DNA of 64,000 nt, from the NCBI RefSeq assembly GCF_019443425.1, contig NZ_CP080382.1, positions 2,170,001-2,234,000 of the forward strand, given 5' to 3'. A model generated the notes under the pieces. It made no database searches. It saw nothing but the letters and a program-made list of their open reading frames with translations, and had not been told where the DNA came from. The DNA is from Arthrobacter sp. PAMC25284. Lineage in GTDB: Bacteria > Actinomycetota > Actinomycetes > Actinomycetales > Micrococcaceae. The position numbers and the translations under genes were made by a program. Shown piece by piece: positions 28,265 to 37,535 of this stretch. Position 1 is the first letter of the stretch, and every line of letters starts with the position of its first letter.

Positions 28265-28683
28265 GGGGTGTCCACTCCGCGGCTTCCTCCGGCCAGCCGC
28301 GCCCAGCCGAGCTGCTCCTGCTGGGCCCGGCTCAGGCCGGCGACCACGAGGTCATAGGAGTCCTCGACCAGGTCCCGGATCATCGAATCAGGCAGCGCAC
28401 CGTCCAGCCGTACGCCGTTCCAGTGCGTCTTGTTCAGATGCCAGGCACCGGTGATCTCCGGGTGGGCGGCGCGCAGTTGCTGCGCCAGCGTCGGCTCACA
28501 TTTGAGGCTGACGGCCAGGCCGGCGTCATCCATGGCGGACAGGGCAAACATCTTCGCGTCGTTCCGGGCTCCGCCGGAAACCGCGGCCCGGACCTTGAAC
28601 ACGGAGGTCTCCGGACCAAAGGGAAAGTCCTCAAAAGCGCCGGGAAACCCGAGGCAGACTTTCCGGAGTCCGGCAGCATTCAT
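28261..28683 (-). CDS. MmcQ/YjbR family protein
   Basis: 140 residues from the ATG at 28683 (MNAAGLRKVCLGFPGAFEDF). The family pattern is clear: FPFGPETSVFKV, then KMFALSAMDDAGLAVSLKCE, then the C-terminal HLNKTHWNGVRLDGALPDSM and LVEDSYDLVV. YjbR proteins have a double-wing fold and are described as DNA-binding, but their roles are unproven. The longer frame (to 28827) was rejected because the extension is low-quality and overlaps the neighbouring CoA-binding gene. Confidence 0.85.
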   Translation of the reverse strand: MNAAGLRKVCLGFPGAFEDFPFGPETSVFKVRAAVSGGARNDAKMFALSAMDDAGLAVSLKCEPTLAQQLRAAHPEITGAWHLNKTHWNGVRLDGALPDSMIRDLVEDSYDLVVAGLSRAQQEQLGWARLAGGSRGVDTP

Positions 28684-28690
28684 CGTGCGC

Positions 28691-29116
28691 CTACAGGCCA
28701 AAACGCCGCGCGTATTGTGCCGGGCAGGCGTCCATGATGACGCTGAGCCCGGCAGCTTCAGCCCTGGCCGCCGCAGCCTCATCGACAACTCCCAGCTGCA
28801 TCCAGACGGCCTTCGCACCGGTGGCAATCGCCTGGTCCACCACGGCGCCCACCCGGTGTGAATTGACGAAGCAGTCCACGACGTCGATGGGCTGCTTTTC
28901 TGCGGGGATATCGGCGAGCCGGGCGTACCCGGTTTCGCCGTGCACGCTTTCTGCCCGGAGGTTCACCGGAATGATCTCCATTCCCAGCCGGTCCCGGATC
29001 AGGAGGGAGGTGTCATAGGCGGCGCGCCACTGATTGGTGCTGAGGCCGACAACCGCCCACCGGCCCTTCGTGCACATGAGCCGTTCGAGGACGGCCGGAT
29101 CGTTGACATGAGCCAT
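28691..29116 (-). CDS. CoA-binding domain protein (YccU-like), paralogue 1
   Basis: 141 residues, Rossmann-type CoA-binding fold: RWAVVGLSTNQWRAAYDTSL (about 19-38), IIPVNLRAESVHGETGYARL, DVVDCFVNSHRVGAVVDQAI and AVWMQLGVVDEAAAARAEAA, ending MDACPAQYARRFGL. Such stand-alone domains bind CoA or acyl-CoA and are otherwise uncharacterised. A paralogue with the same plan lies at 36970-37464, at the other end of the sulfur operon. This copy is divergent from that operon, separated by the SAM-riboswitch leader. Confidence 0.85.
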   Translation of the reverse strand: MAHVNDPAVLERLMCTKGRWAVVGLSTNQWRAAYDTSLLIRDRLGMEIIPVNLRAESVHGETGYARLADIPAEKQPIDVVDCFVNSHRVGAVVDQAIATGAKAVWMQLGVVDEAAAARAEAAGLSVIMDACPAQYARRFGL

Positions 29117-29240
29117 GGGGACAGCCTACGCGCCGGAATCCGCCGCCGGGGGCCTCGGAACCAAGCCGTCCGAACAATCGACTGCCGCGTGGTCGCTCCG
29201 GACATAATGACCGAATATTACGCGCGCACGGGCGCCACTT

Positions 29241-29269
29241 TTGGCAAATGCCATCAGGTGGGATGTAGT
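29241..29269 (+). promoter_or_regulatory. candidate promoter of the sulfur operon
   Basis: TTGGCA (29241-29246) and TGTAGT (29264-29269) are separated by 17 bases. The predicted transcript would begin around 29276, right at the start of the SAM-riboswitch-like leader. Confidence 0.45.
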
Positions 29270-29277
29270 TGTCTACG

Positions 29278-29372
29278 ACCATCCCGAGCGGCCGAGAGAC
29301 CTGGATCGATGAAGCCGCAGCAACCCTGGTCGCTGGTTGTCCGTCCCCGGACGTCAGCGATATCAAGGATTT
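29278..29372 (+). ncRNA. SAM riboswitch (S-box, SAM-I type)
   Basis: The leader contains GAGAGACCTGGATCGATGAA directly followed by GCCGCAGCAACC. This matches the SAM-I core (GAGGGA-CUGGCCC-GAUGAA-CCC-GCAACC) that forms the kink-turn and SAM-binding pocket. CAACC...GGTTG and GTCC...GGAC stems follow in the expected places. Boundaries are approximate because the P1 closing stem could not be fixed by eye. It sits about 85 bases before a transporter gene of an operon that assimilates sulfur and makes homocysteine, the expected target. How it switches (terminator or start-site masking) is not clear. Confidence 0.78.
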
Positions 29373-29457
29373 GAGCCACGGGAACGACCGGACTGACCAC
29401 CCGGGCGCGACGGCTCTTTCCGTAGGGTGCTACTGCCAGGACCGATGGAGTACCCCT

Positions 29458-30306
29458 ATGACTGCTGTCCTGTCCCCCGTCACGCCACCTGCCCGCGCCG
29501 TCACCCAGGTCACCGCCGGACACGGTTTCAGCCCGGCCCTGCCGGTGTCTTTCCGCGGGCTGCGCCGCAGCTTCGGCTCCGGTTCCGACGCCCACACCGT
29601 CCTCCGGGACATCGATTTCGAGGTGCAAGCCGGCGAAGTCCTCGCCGTCCTGGGCACCTCCGGCTGCGGTAAATCCACGCTGCTGCGCGCCACCGCAGGA
29701 CTCGACTCGCCCACCGCGGGCAGCGTGGACATAGACGGTTCCCCCGTCCAAGGCATCGACCCGCGCTGCGCCTTCGCCTTCCAGGAACCACGCCTCCTCC
29801 CCTGGCACACCGTGCAGGCCAATATCGCTATCGGCCTGCCCTCCGGCAGCAGCGCCAAAGCAGGCAAAGCGAAGGTGGCGCGGCTGCTCGATCTCGTCGG
29901 ACTGGAAGATTTCGCCAAACACCGGCCTCGGGAAATTTCCGGCGGCATGGCCCAGCGCGCCTCGCTGGCACGGGCCCTGGCCCGCAACCCCGGCGTACTT
30001 CTGCTCGATGAGCCCTTCGGCGCCCTGGATGCCCTGACCCGGATCAAAATGCAGGACCTTCTGCTGGAGATCCACCAGGCCGAACCCACCACTGTCCTGC
30101 TCGTCACCCACGACGTTGACGAGGCCCTCCAACTGGCGGACCGCATCATTGTCCTCGGCAAGGACACCGCGGACGGAGCCGAAGCCGGCGCAACAATCAT
30201 TCGCACCGTTGAAGTACCCGGCGCACGCCCCCGGGACCGGGCCTCCGCGGACCTGGCCCGAATGCGGGCCTCGCTCCTGGAAAGCCTCGGCGTCAGCGGC
30301 CACTAG
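29458..30306 (+). CDS. ssuB: ABC transporter ATP-binding protein, sulfonate/taurine type
   Basis: 282 residues from the ATG at 29458. Walker A GTSGCGKST (near 67), Q-loop FQEPRLLPWHTV (near 107), signature ISGGMAQRASLARAL (near 161) and Walker B LLLDEPFGALDAL (near 180), then LLVTHDVDEALQLADRI, are typical of the SsuB/TauB/NrtD group. It powers uptake of a sulfur compound with the following lipoprotein and permease. The longer frame (from 29269) runs through the riboswitch and is not coding. A ribosome binding site GATGGAGTACCCCT lies upstream. Confidence 0.9.
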   Translation: MTAVLSPVTPPARAVTQVTAGHGFSPALPVSFRGLRRSFGSGSDAHTVLRDIDFEVQAGEVLAVLGTSGCGKSTLLRATAGLDSPTAGSVDIDGSPVQGIDPRCAFAFQEPRLLPWHTVQANIAIGLPSGSSAKAGKAKVARLLDLVGLEDFAKHRPREISGGMAQRASLARALARNPGVLLLDEPFGALDALTRIKMQDLLLEIHQAEPTTVLLVTHDVDEALQLADRIIVLGKDTADGAEAGATIIRTVEVPGARPRDRASADLARMRASLLESLGVSGH

Positions 30307-30408
30307 CCGCCCCGACCGGTCCACCGTTCCAACCGGACACGCCAGGATCCTGCCGTGTCCGACCACCCATCGTTTTTGCCACCTCCGCACCGTTCCCAAA
30401 GGACCCCC

Positions 30409-31452
30409 ATGCCCTTCGCACGCACCGCCACCCGCCGCTCCGTCCTCGCCGCTGCCGGCATTTCCGCTGCCCTCGTCCTGAGCGGCTGCGTCGCCGGGGA
30501 GGGCTCCGGCGGCGCACCGTCAGCGACCGCTGCCGCCGGGGGCGGCACCCTGAACATTGACTTCGCCACCTACAACCCGCTGAGCCTGATCATCAAGAAC
30601 AAGGGCTGGCTGGAAGCCTCACTCAAGGACCAGGGCGTCACCGTCAACTGGATCCAGTCCGCCGGGTCCAACAAAGCCAACGAAGCCCTCCGCTCGGGCG
30701 CCGTCGACGTCGGGTCCACCGCCGGCTCGGCCGCCCTGCTGGCCCGGGCCAACGGTTCGCCGATCAAGACCATCGACATCTACTCGCAGCCGGAATGGTC
30801 GGCTCTCGTGGCCAAGCCATCCTCCGGGATCGCCACGGTCGCAGACCTCAAGGGCAGGTCAGTGGCCGCCACGAAGGGCACCGACCCGTACTTCTTCCTA
30901 CTCCAGTCCCTGGCCGAGGCCGGAGTCTCCGTCAAGGACGTCACCGTACAGAACCTCCAGCACGCAGACGGTCGCACCGCGCTGGAAAACGGCGCCGTGG
31001 ATGCCTGGGCCGGACTCGACCCGATTATGGCCAGCGCCGAGAAGAATGGCGCCACCTTGTTCTACCGCAACGTCTCCTTCAACAGTTACGGCTTCCTGAA
31101 CGCCAACGAGTCGTTTCTGAAGGACAAGCCGCAGCTGGCGCAGGCCGTCGTCAACGCCTACGAGAAAGCCCGCGCCTGGGCCGCAGCGAACCCGGACGAA
31201 ACCGCGCAGATCCTTGCCGACGTCGCCGGCCTGGACGTCGCCATCGCCAAGACCGTCATCCTGGAACGCAGCAACTTCGACGTCGACCCGGCGCCGGGCG
31301 AGGCCCAGCGCAAGGTCCTGGCGAAGATCGGCCCGACCTTCGTCGAGACCGGGGATGTGTCCAGCCAGGACAAGATTGATACCGCCCTTGAGACCCTTCT
31401 TGATGACTCGCTGGTGAAGAGGGCGGATGCGTCCGCCATCAAGGATTCCTGA
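30409..31452 (+). CDS. ssuA: ABC transporter substrate-binding lipoprotein, aliphatic sulfonate type
   Basis: 347 residues from the ATG at 30409, with AAAGGA upstream. The signal carries a twin-arginine-like RRSVL followed by lipobox LSGC (Cys27), so it is membrane-anchored outside. The mature domain has the SsuA/TauA pattern: IDFATYNPLSLIIKNKGWLE, NEALRSGAVDVGSTAGSAAL, and AGLDPIMASAEKNGATLFYR. It delivers sulfonates or related sulfur compounds to the permease encoded next. It overlaps the permease by one base (TGATG). Confidence 0.9.
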   Translation: MPFARTATRRSVLAAAGISAALVLSGCVAGEGSGGAPSATAAAGGGTLNIDFATYNPLSLIIKNKGWLEASLKDQGVTVNWIQSAGSNKANEALRSGAVDVGSTAGSAALLARANGSPIKTIDIYSQPEWSALVAKPSSGIATVADLKGRSVAATKGTDPYFFLLQSLAEAGVSVKDVTVQNLQHADGRTALENGAVDAWAGLDPIMASAEKNGATLFYRNVSFNSYGFLNANESFLKDKPQLAQAVVNAYEKARAWAAANPDETAQILADVAGLDVAIAKTVILERSNFDVDPAPGEAQRKVLAKIGPTFVETGDVSSQDKIDTALETLLDDSLVKRADASAIKDS

Positions 31453-32363
31453 TGACTTACCCCGGGAATCCATCGCTCACCAGCGCCAATGTTGCGGACG
31501 GGCGCGCTGCAGCCGCCCCCGCAACTCCGGCAGACGCCGCCCGGCCGGGCCCGACCCTTACGGGTTCGGGCGGCTCCCCGGCGAACGGATGGTCCCCCGC
31601 CGGGATCCTGGCCAACGGCTGGGCGCGTCTGCTCCTCGGATTGATCATTCCGGCGGCGGTGCTGGCTGTCTGGCAGATCTCCACCGCGGCCGGGCTCTTC
31701 AGCGTCGTACAGCTCCCGCCTCCAGCCATGGTGGTGGAGGCCGGCCTTGACCTGATCCAGCGCGGGGAACTCGGCCAGCACATCGCGATCTCGACCCAGC
31801 GCGTGCTCATCGGTTTCGCCGCCGGCGCGGGCCTCGGCCTGCTGGCGGGCTCGCTCGTGGGTCTGTCAAAGTTCGCGGACCTCCTGCTGGCCCCGACCAT
31901 CGGCGCCCTGCGCGCCGTGCCATCCCTCGCCTGGGTGCCGCTGCTGATCCTCTGGATGAAGATCGGCGAGGACTCCAAGGTCACGCTGATCCTGATCGGA
32001 GCGTTCTTCCCCGTATTCACCACCGTGTCCGTGGCCTTACGGCACGTGGACCGGAACCTCGTGGAAGCCGCACGGGCCTTCGGACTCAAGGGCGTGCGGC
32101 TCCTGACCACGGTTCAACTCCCGGCTGTGGTGCCCGCGGTCTTCTCCGGGCTCCGGCTCGCCCTGGCCCAGGCCTGGCTGTTCCTCGTGGCGGCCGAGCT
32201 CATTGCCTCCTCCATGGGGCTCGGCTTCCTGCTGACCGATTCGCAAAACAACGGCCGCACCGACCGGCTGCTGCTGGCAATCGTGCTGCTGGCCGTCATC
32301 GGCAAAATTACGGACGGACTGCTGGGCCTTGCCGAGAAATGGGCGGTAAAACGATGGGCCTGA
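31452..32363 (+). CDS. ssuC: ABC transporter permease, sulfonate/nitrate type
   Basis: 303 residues. A disordered N-terminus of about 55 residues precedes the first membrane helix (LLLGLIIPAAVLAVWQI). Five or six further helices follow, with the cytoplasmic EAA-type loop ALRHVDRNLVEAARAFGLKG (about 195-214) that contacts the ATPase. The pattern is that of SsuC/TauC. It begins at the ATG that overlaps the ssuA stop, and its own stop lies 10 bases inside the next gene. It forms the importer with the two genes upstream. Confidence 0.9.
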   Translation: MTYPGNPSLTSANVADGRAAAAPATPADAARPGPTLTGSGGSPANGWSPAGILANGWARLLLGLIIPAAVLAVWQISTAAGLFSVVQLPPPAMVVEAGLDLIQRGELGQHIAISTQRVLIGFAAGAGLGLLAGSLVGLSKFADLLLAPTIGALRAVPSLAWVPLLILWMKIGEDSKVTLILIGAFFPVFTTVSVALRHVDRNLVEAARAFGLKGVRLLTTVQLPAVVPAVFSGLRLALAQAWLFLVAAELIASSMGLGFLLTDSQNNGRTDRLLLAIVLLAVIGKITDGLLGLAEKWAVKRWA

Positions 32364-34394
32364 ACATCCCCGGAACCACCCTGACCGGGAGCGCCCTGGC
32401 CGAGTCCGGCGCCGTTCCCGGCACTCCTCGCGGAACCGAGGCGGACCGCATCGCGTTCTGGGAGGCTGCCGCGCTGCGACTCGACTGGGAGCCGGCGCCA
32501 GAACGCCAGTCCCCCGGGAAATGCCCCGGGAAGGACCCCGGCCAGGATGGCAAGCCGTGGCACACGGCGCACCGCCGGGTGCCGGCTGATATCGAGGCCG
32601 GCACCGGCCCGGCCATCACCTGGTTCGAGGGCGGGAAGCTCAACGTCGCCTACAACTGTGTCGACCGCCATGTTGCAGCGGGACGCGGTGACAAGGTGGC
32701 GCTGCACTTCGAGGGTGAACCGGGCGACCGCCGCTCCATCACCTATGCCGAACTCCAGCGCGAGGTCGCCAAGGCCACCAACGCCCTGCTGGACCTGGGC
32801 ATCACCCGGGGCGACCGGGTGGTCATCTACCTCCCGGTCATCCCGGAGACGGTGATCATCACCCTGGCCGTAGCCCGGATCGGTGCCATTCATTCACTGG
32901 TCTTTGGCGGTTTTTCCGCCGAAGCGCTCAGGTTCCGGGTGGAGGACACCGGCGCGAAACTGCTGGTCACCACCGACGGCCAGTTCCGCCGCGGTGTCGC
33001 CGTCCCGGTCAAGGACAACGCCGATGCCGCCGTCGCCGGCAACAATGCGATCGAGCACGTGCTCGTCGTCAACCGCACCACCGCCCCCGGACAGCTGGAC
33101 ACCGTCCCGATGACCGCCGGCCGCGACGTGTGGTGGCATGACGCCGTCGGGCAGGGCCTCCGACATCCACAGCCCCGAGGCGTTCGACGCGGAGACGCCG
33201 CTGTTCATCATGTACACCTCAGGGACCACCGGGAAACCCAAGGGCCTGGTGCACACCTCCGGCGGCTACCTCACGCAGGCGTCCTGGAGCTACGAGCATC
33301 TCTTCAGCAACCCGGACCCGGCCCTCCGGGACCAGGACATCCACTGGTGCACGGCCGACCTCGCCTGGGTCACGGCCCACACGTACGAGCTCTACGGCCC
33401 GCTCTCCAACGGCGTCACCCAGGTAATCTTCGAGGGCACACCAAACACCCCGCACCCCGGCCGGCACCTCGAAATCATCGAACGTTACGGCGTCACGCAG
33501 TACTACACCGCGCCCACCCTGATCCGTTCACTCATGGGATGGTTTCCCGACGGTGTCCCTGCCGGCTACGACCTCTCGTCCATCCGGATGCTCGGTACCG
33601 TCGGCGAGGCGATCAACCCCGAGGCGTGGCGCTGGTTCCGGAAGAATATCGGTGCCGGGACAGCGCCGGTCGTGGACACCTGGTGGCAGTCCGAGACCGG
33701 CGCCACCATCCTGTCCCCCGCCCCCACCGACACGGACTTCAAGCCGGGCTGCGCTGCCCGGCCGCTGCCGGGCGTCGGCACCCGGATTGTGGACAAGGCC
33801 GGCCATCGGGTACCGCCGGGAGTCCAGGGCTTCATTGTGGTCGACGCCCCGGGACCCGCCATTGCCCGGACCGTGTGGGGCAACCCGCAGCGCTACTACG
33901 ATTCCTACTGGCGCCAGTACGCCGAGCAGGGCTGGTTCCTCGCCGGCGACGGCGCAAAATACGACGCCGACGGCGACATCTGGATCCTTGGACGCGTGGA
34001 TGACACCCTCAACGTCTCCGGGCACCTGCTCTCCACGATCGAGATCGAATCCGCCCTCGTTTCCCACCCGGACGTCGTAGAGGCCGGGGTGTGCCCGGTC
34101 CCGGACGCGAAGACCGGGCACGCAATCGTGGCGTTCGTCGTGCTGCGGGAATCTGCCGTAACCCCCGCGTACGAGCTCAAAGCCCACGTCGCGCAGCAGA
34201 TCGGGCCAATCGCCAAGCCCCGCGACGTCGTCGTCGTTCCCGATGTGCCGAAAACCCGCAGCGGCAAGATCATGCGCCGGCTGCTCACCCAGTTGTTCGA
34301 AGGAACCACGCTCGGTGACACCACCTCGCTCCAGAACGAACCAGCCATCGCGGACATCCAGGATGTCCTGCGTACCCGTAAAACCCGGATGTAA
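32354..34394 (+). pseudogene. acs: acetyl-CoA synthetase, frameshifted
   Basis: The N-terminal part in one frame (WFEGGKLNVAYNCVDRHVA, LVFGGFSAEALRFRVEDTGA, ending DVWWHDAVGQ) continues in the next frame from ASDIHSPEAF through the AMP-binding motif YTSGTTGKPKGLVH, WWQSETGATILSP and the C-terminal PKTRSGKIMRRLL with the acetylatable lysine. The break is at CAGGGCC (33152-33158); removing one G restores a complete enzyme of about 680 residues. ACS makes acetyl-CoA from acetate, ATP and CoA. Within this operon it could recapture acetate released by the sulfhydrylase. All motifs survive, so a sequencing error is as likely as true loss. Confidence 0.85.
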
Positions 34395-34404
34395 AGGAAC
34401 TCCC

Positions 34405-35623
34405 ATGACCGAGATCAGCAATGTAGCCCGCCTGTCGGAGCCGCTCAAATTCGCCTATTGGGTCCCCAACGTCTCCGGCGGCCTGGTCGTATCCACGATC
34501 GAGCAGCGTACCGGCTGGGACTTCAACTACAACAAGAAGCTGGCCCGGATCGCTGAGGAGTCCGGCTTCGAATACGCCCTGACGCAGACCCGGTACGCCG
34601 CCTCGTACGGCGCCGACAAGCAGCACGAGGCCACGTCATTCAGCCTGGCACTGCTGGCCGCGACGGAGCGGCTCAAGGTCATCTCCGCCGTGCACCCCGG
34701 CATGTGGCATCCGGGGGTGCTCGCGAAATTCATTATTACCGCGGATCACATCTCCAACGGCCGCGCCGCCGTCAACATTGTCTCGGGCTGGCTGAAGAGC
34801 GAGTTCACCAACTTCGGCCTGGACTGGCTGGAGCACGACGAACGCTACGTCCGGACCGAGGAGTTCATCCGGGTCCTGCGCGGGCTCTGGACGGAGACGG
34901 AGTACAGCCAGGCCGGGAAGTACTACAACATCACCGACTTCACCCTCAACCCGGCTCCCGTTCAAGTTCCCGGCCGGGCGCACCCGGAAATCTTTTTCGG
35001 CGGCAATTCAACGGCCGCCCAGGCCACGGCCGGCCGCGTTGCCGACTGGTATTTCTCCAACGGCAAGGACCTTGAGGGCTTCAAGGACAACATTGCAGGG
35101 GTTGTGTCCTCCGCAGGAGAAAGCGGACGCGGGACCCGGCAAGGCGGCGGGGGCGCCCTTCCGGCCCCGCGATTCGGCCTCAATGGCTTCGTGATCTCCC
35201 GCGATTCGGAGAAGGAGGCGCGGGAGACGTTGCGTGAAATCGTTGAGAAGGCGCACAAACCAGCCGTGCAGGGCTTCCGCGACGCCGTGCAGGAAGCCGG
35301 CCCCGTCCACCAGGGACGGCAAGGGGATGTGGGCCGATTCAACGTTCGAGGACCTGGTCCAGTACAACGACGGTTTCAAGACCCAGCTGATCGGCACCCC
35401 GGAACAGATCGCCGAGCGGATCGTCGAATACAAGAAGATCGGAGTGAACTTATTCCTCACCGGCTACCTGCACTTCCAGGAGGAACTCGCGGCGTTCGGC
35501 CGGGACATCCTGCCGATCGTGCGGGAACTTGAGTCCGACCTTGCTCGTTCCCACGGGACGGAGCTGGACCTTTCCAGCACCCCCGAAGCCAAAACCCCAG
35601 CAAAGGAAGAGGTGGCCGTCTAA
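34405..35623 (+). pseudogene. FMNH2-dependent alkanesulfonate/dimethylsulfone monooxygenase, frameshifted
   Basis: A luciferase-like monooxygenase of the SsuD/SfnG group. It starts MTEISNVARLSEPLKFAYWV at the ATG 34405. SGFEYALTQTRYAASYGADK, VISAVHPGMWHPGVLAKFII, AAVNIVSGWLKSEF and FFGGNSTAAQATAGRVADWY are family hallmarks. The frame breaks at GGCCCCG (35299-35305). After it, DGKGMWADSTFEDLVQYNDG, LIGTPEQIAERIVEYKKIG and the normal C-terminus continue in the next frame. Removing one C restores the gene. It cleaves C-S bonds of sulfonates or sulfones to yield sulfite or sulfinate. Its stop overlaps the next start (TAATG). Confidence 0.83.
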
Positions 35624-36973
35624 TGGCTGACCGCACCTTCGGATTCCGCACGCGTGCCCTGCACGCCGGCGGCACCCCCGACGCCGAGCATGGAGCCCGT
35701 GCCGTGCCCATCTACCAGACCACCTCCTTCGTGTTCAAGGACACTCAGGACGCCGCCAACCTCTTCGCGCTGCAGAAGTACGGCAACATCTACTCCCGGA
35801 TCGGCAACCCGACGGTCGCCGCGTTCGAGGAGCGCATTGCGTCCCTGGAAGGCGGGATTGGCGCCGTCGCGACATCCTCGGGCATGGCGGCCGAGTTCAT
35901 CACGTTCGCCGCACTGACCCAGGCCGGCGACCACATTGTCGCCGCTTCCCAGCTCTATGGCGGCACCGTTACCCAACTGGATGTCACCCTGCGCCGCTTC
36001 GGGGTGGACACCACGTTCGTTCCAGGCACCGACCCGGCGGACTACGCCGCCGCGATCCGCGAGAACACCAAGGCGATCTTCGTCGAGGTAGTGGCCAATC
36101 CGTCGTCGGAGGTCCAGGACCTCGCCGGGTTGGCCAAGGTGGCGCACGACGCAGGAATACCGCTCGTGGTCGACGCCACCCTCAGCACGCCTTACCTCGT
36201 GCGGCCGATCGAGCACGGGGCGGATATCGTGATCCACTCCGCGACGAAGTTCCTCGGCGGGCACGGCACCACCCTGGGCGGTGTGATCGTGGAAAGCGGG
36301 CGCTTCGACTGGGGCAACGGCAAGTTCCCCATGATGACCGAACCCGTCGCCTCCTACGGCAACGTTTCCTGGTGGGGGAACTTCGGAGAGTACGGGTTCC
36401 TCACCAAGCTGCGCTGCGAGCACCTGCGGGACATCGGCCCGGCGCTGTCGCCGATGTCGGCATTCCAGCTGCTGCAGGGCGTGGAGACGCTCCCCCAGCG
36501 CCTGGACGAACACCTGAAGAACGCCCAGGGCCGTGGCCGAATGGCTCGAGGCTGATGACCGCGTGGCCTACGTGAATTTCTCCGGCCTGCCCTCGCACCC
36601 GCACTTCGAACGGGCACGGAAGTACCTGCCGCTGGGTCCCGGCTCGGTATTCTCCTTCGGCGTGAAAGGCGGCCGTGCCGCCGGCCAGACGTTCATTGAA
36701 TCCCTGCAACTGGCCTCGCACCTGGCCAATGTAGGCGACTCCCGGACCCTGGTCATCCACCCCGGGTCCACGACCCACCAGCAGCTCAGCCCGGAACAGC
36801 TCGCAACGGCCGGGGTTCCCGAAGACCTGGTCCGGATCTCGGTGGGTCTGGAAGACCTCGAGGACATCCTGTGGGACCTCGACCAGGCCCTGACGGCGGC
36901 GTCCGCCGTGGACGCCGGTCTGGACACGCTTGAGGAACCGGCCGAAGCCTGCACGATCGGCGCCTCCGCATGA
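35623..36973 (+). pseudogene. metY: O-acetylhomoserine sulfhydrylase (aminocarboxypropyltransferase), frameshifted
   Basis: A PLP-dependent Cys/Met metabolism enzyme. FGFRTRALHAGGTPDAEHGA, SRIGNPTVAAFEERIASLEG, SSGMAAEFITF, VDATLSTPYLVRPIEHGADI and the PLP lysine in IHSATKFLGGHGT are in the first frame. The frame breaks at CCAGGGCCG (36525-36533). AVAEWLEADDRVAYVNFSGL and SRTLVIHPGSTTHQQLSPEQ continue in the next frame. Deleting one G gives a full protein of about 450 residues, normal for MetY. It makes homocysteine from O-acetylhomoserine and sulfide, releasing acetate. The last four bases overlap the CoA-binding gene. Confidence 0.87.
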
Positions 36974-37464
36974 GCACCGCAGAACGCACCTGGGACGGCC
37001 CCTCCGCACCGGCCCGCCTGGACCTGCTGCGCCAGGCGAAGTCCATCGCCATCGTGGGCGCCTCGGACAAGCCCTCCCGGGCCAGCTACTTCGTGGCCAC
37101 CTACCTGCAGTCCTCCACCCGGTACAAGGTGTACTTCGTGAACCCGGTGGTCAAGGAAATCCTCGGCCAGCCCACCTATGCGTCGCTCGCCGACCTGCCG
37201 GAGCGCCCGGACATCGTGGACGTGTTCCGCAAGCACGACGACCTTCCCGGCGTACTGGCGGAAGCCATTGCCGCCGGCGCCAAGACGCTTTGGCTGCAGC
37301 TGGGGTCCTGGCATGAGGACGTCGCCCGGGACGCCGAAGCCGCCGGACTCGACGTCGTGATGGACCGCTGCGTGAAGATTGAGCATGCACGGTTCCACGG
37401 CGGCCTGCACCTCGCCGGCTTCGACACCGGTGTTATTTCCTCCAAGCGGCAGGTTCTCGCCTAG
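36970..37464 (+). CDS. CoA-binding domain protein (YccU-like), paralogue 2
   Basis: 164 residues. KSIAIVGASDKPSRASYFVA (about 23-42), YKVYFVNPVVKEILGQPTYA, RPDIVDVFRKHDDLPGVLAE and TLWLQLGSWHEDVARDAEAA repeat the layout of the paralogue at 28691-29116, and MDRCVKIEHARFHG closes the domain. It starts with ATG inside the metY stop (ATGA), so it belongs to the operon. A role in acyl-CoA or CoA sensing next to O-acetylhomoserine chemistry is possible but unproven. A strong hairpin follows. Confidence 0.88.
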   Translation: MSTAERTWDGPSAPARLDLLRQAKSIAIVGASDKPSRASYFVATYLQSSTRYKVYFVNPVVKEILGQPTYASLADLPERPDIVDVFRKHDDLPGVLAEAIAAGAKTLWLQLGSWHEDVARDAEAAGLDVVMDRCVKIEHARFHGGLHLAGFDTGVISSKRQVLA

Positions 37465-37475
37465 CGGTCAACAAA

Positions 37476-37517
37476 CGACGGCGGCGGGCCACCCGAATGG
37501 GTGACCCGCCGCCGTCG
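37476..37517. terminator. strong hairpin closing the sulfur operon and purA
   Basis: CGACGGCGGCGGG pairs with CCCGCCGCCGTCG, continuing with CACCC/GGGTG after one mismatch, around the loop GAAT. It lies between convergent stops. Confidence 0.8.
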
Positions 37518-37535
37518 GGCGTTAAACGCTGGTGG

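Noticed and set aside
29269..29457. N-terminal extension of the ssuB frame
   Set aside because: It runs through the SAM-riboswitch core, and its translation is unlike any ABC ATPase. The ATG at 29458 is the better start.
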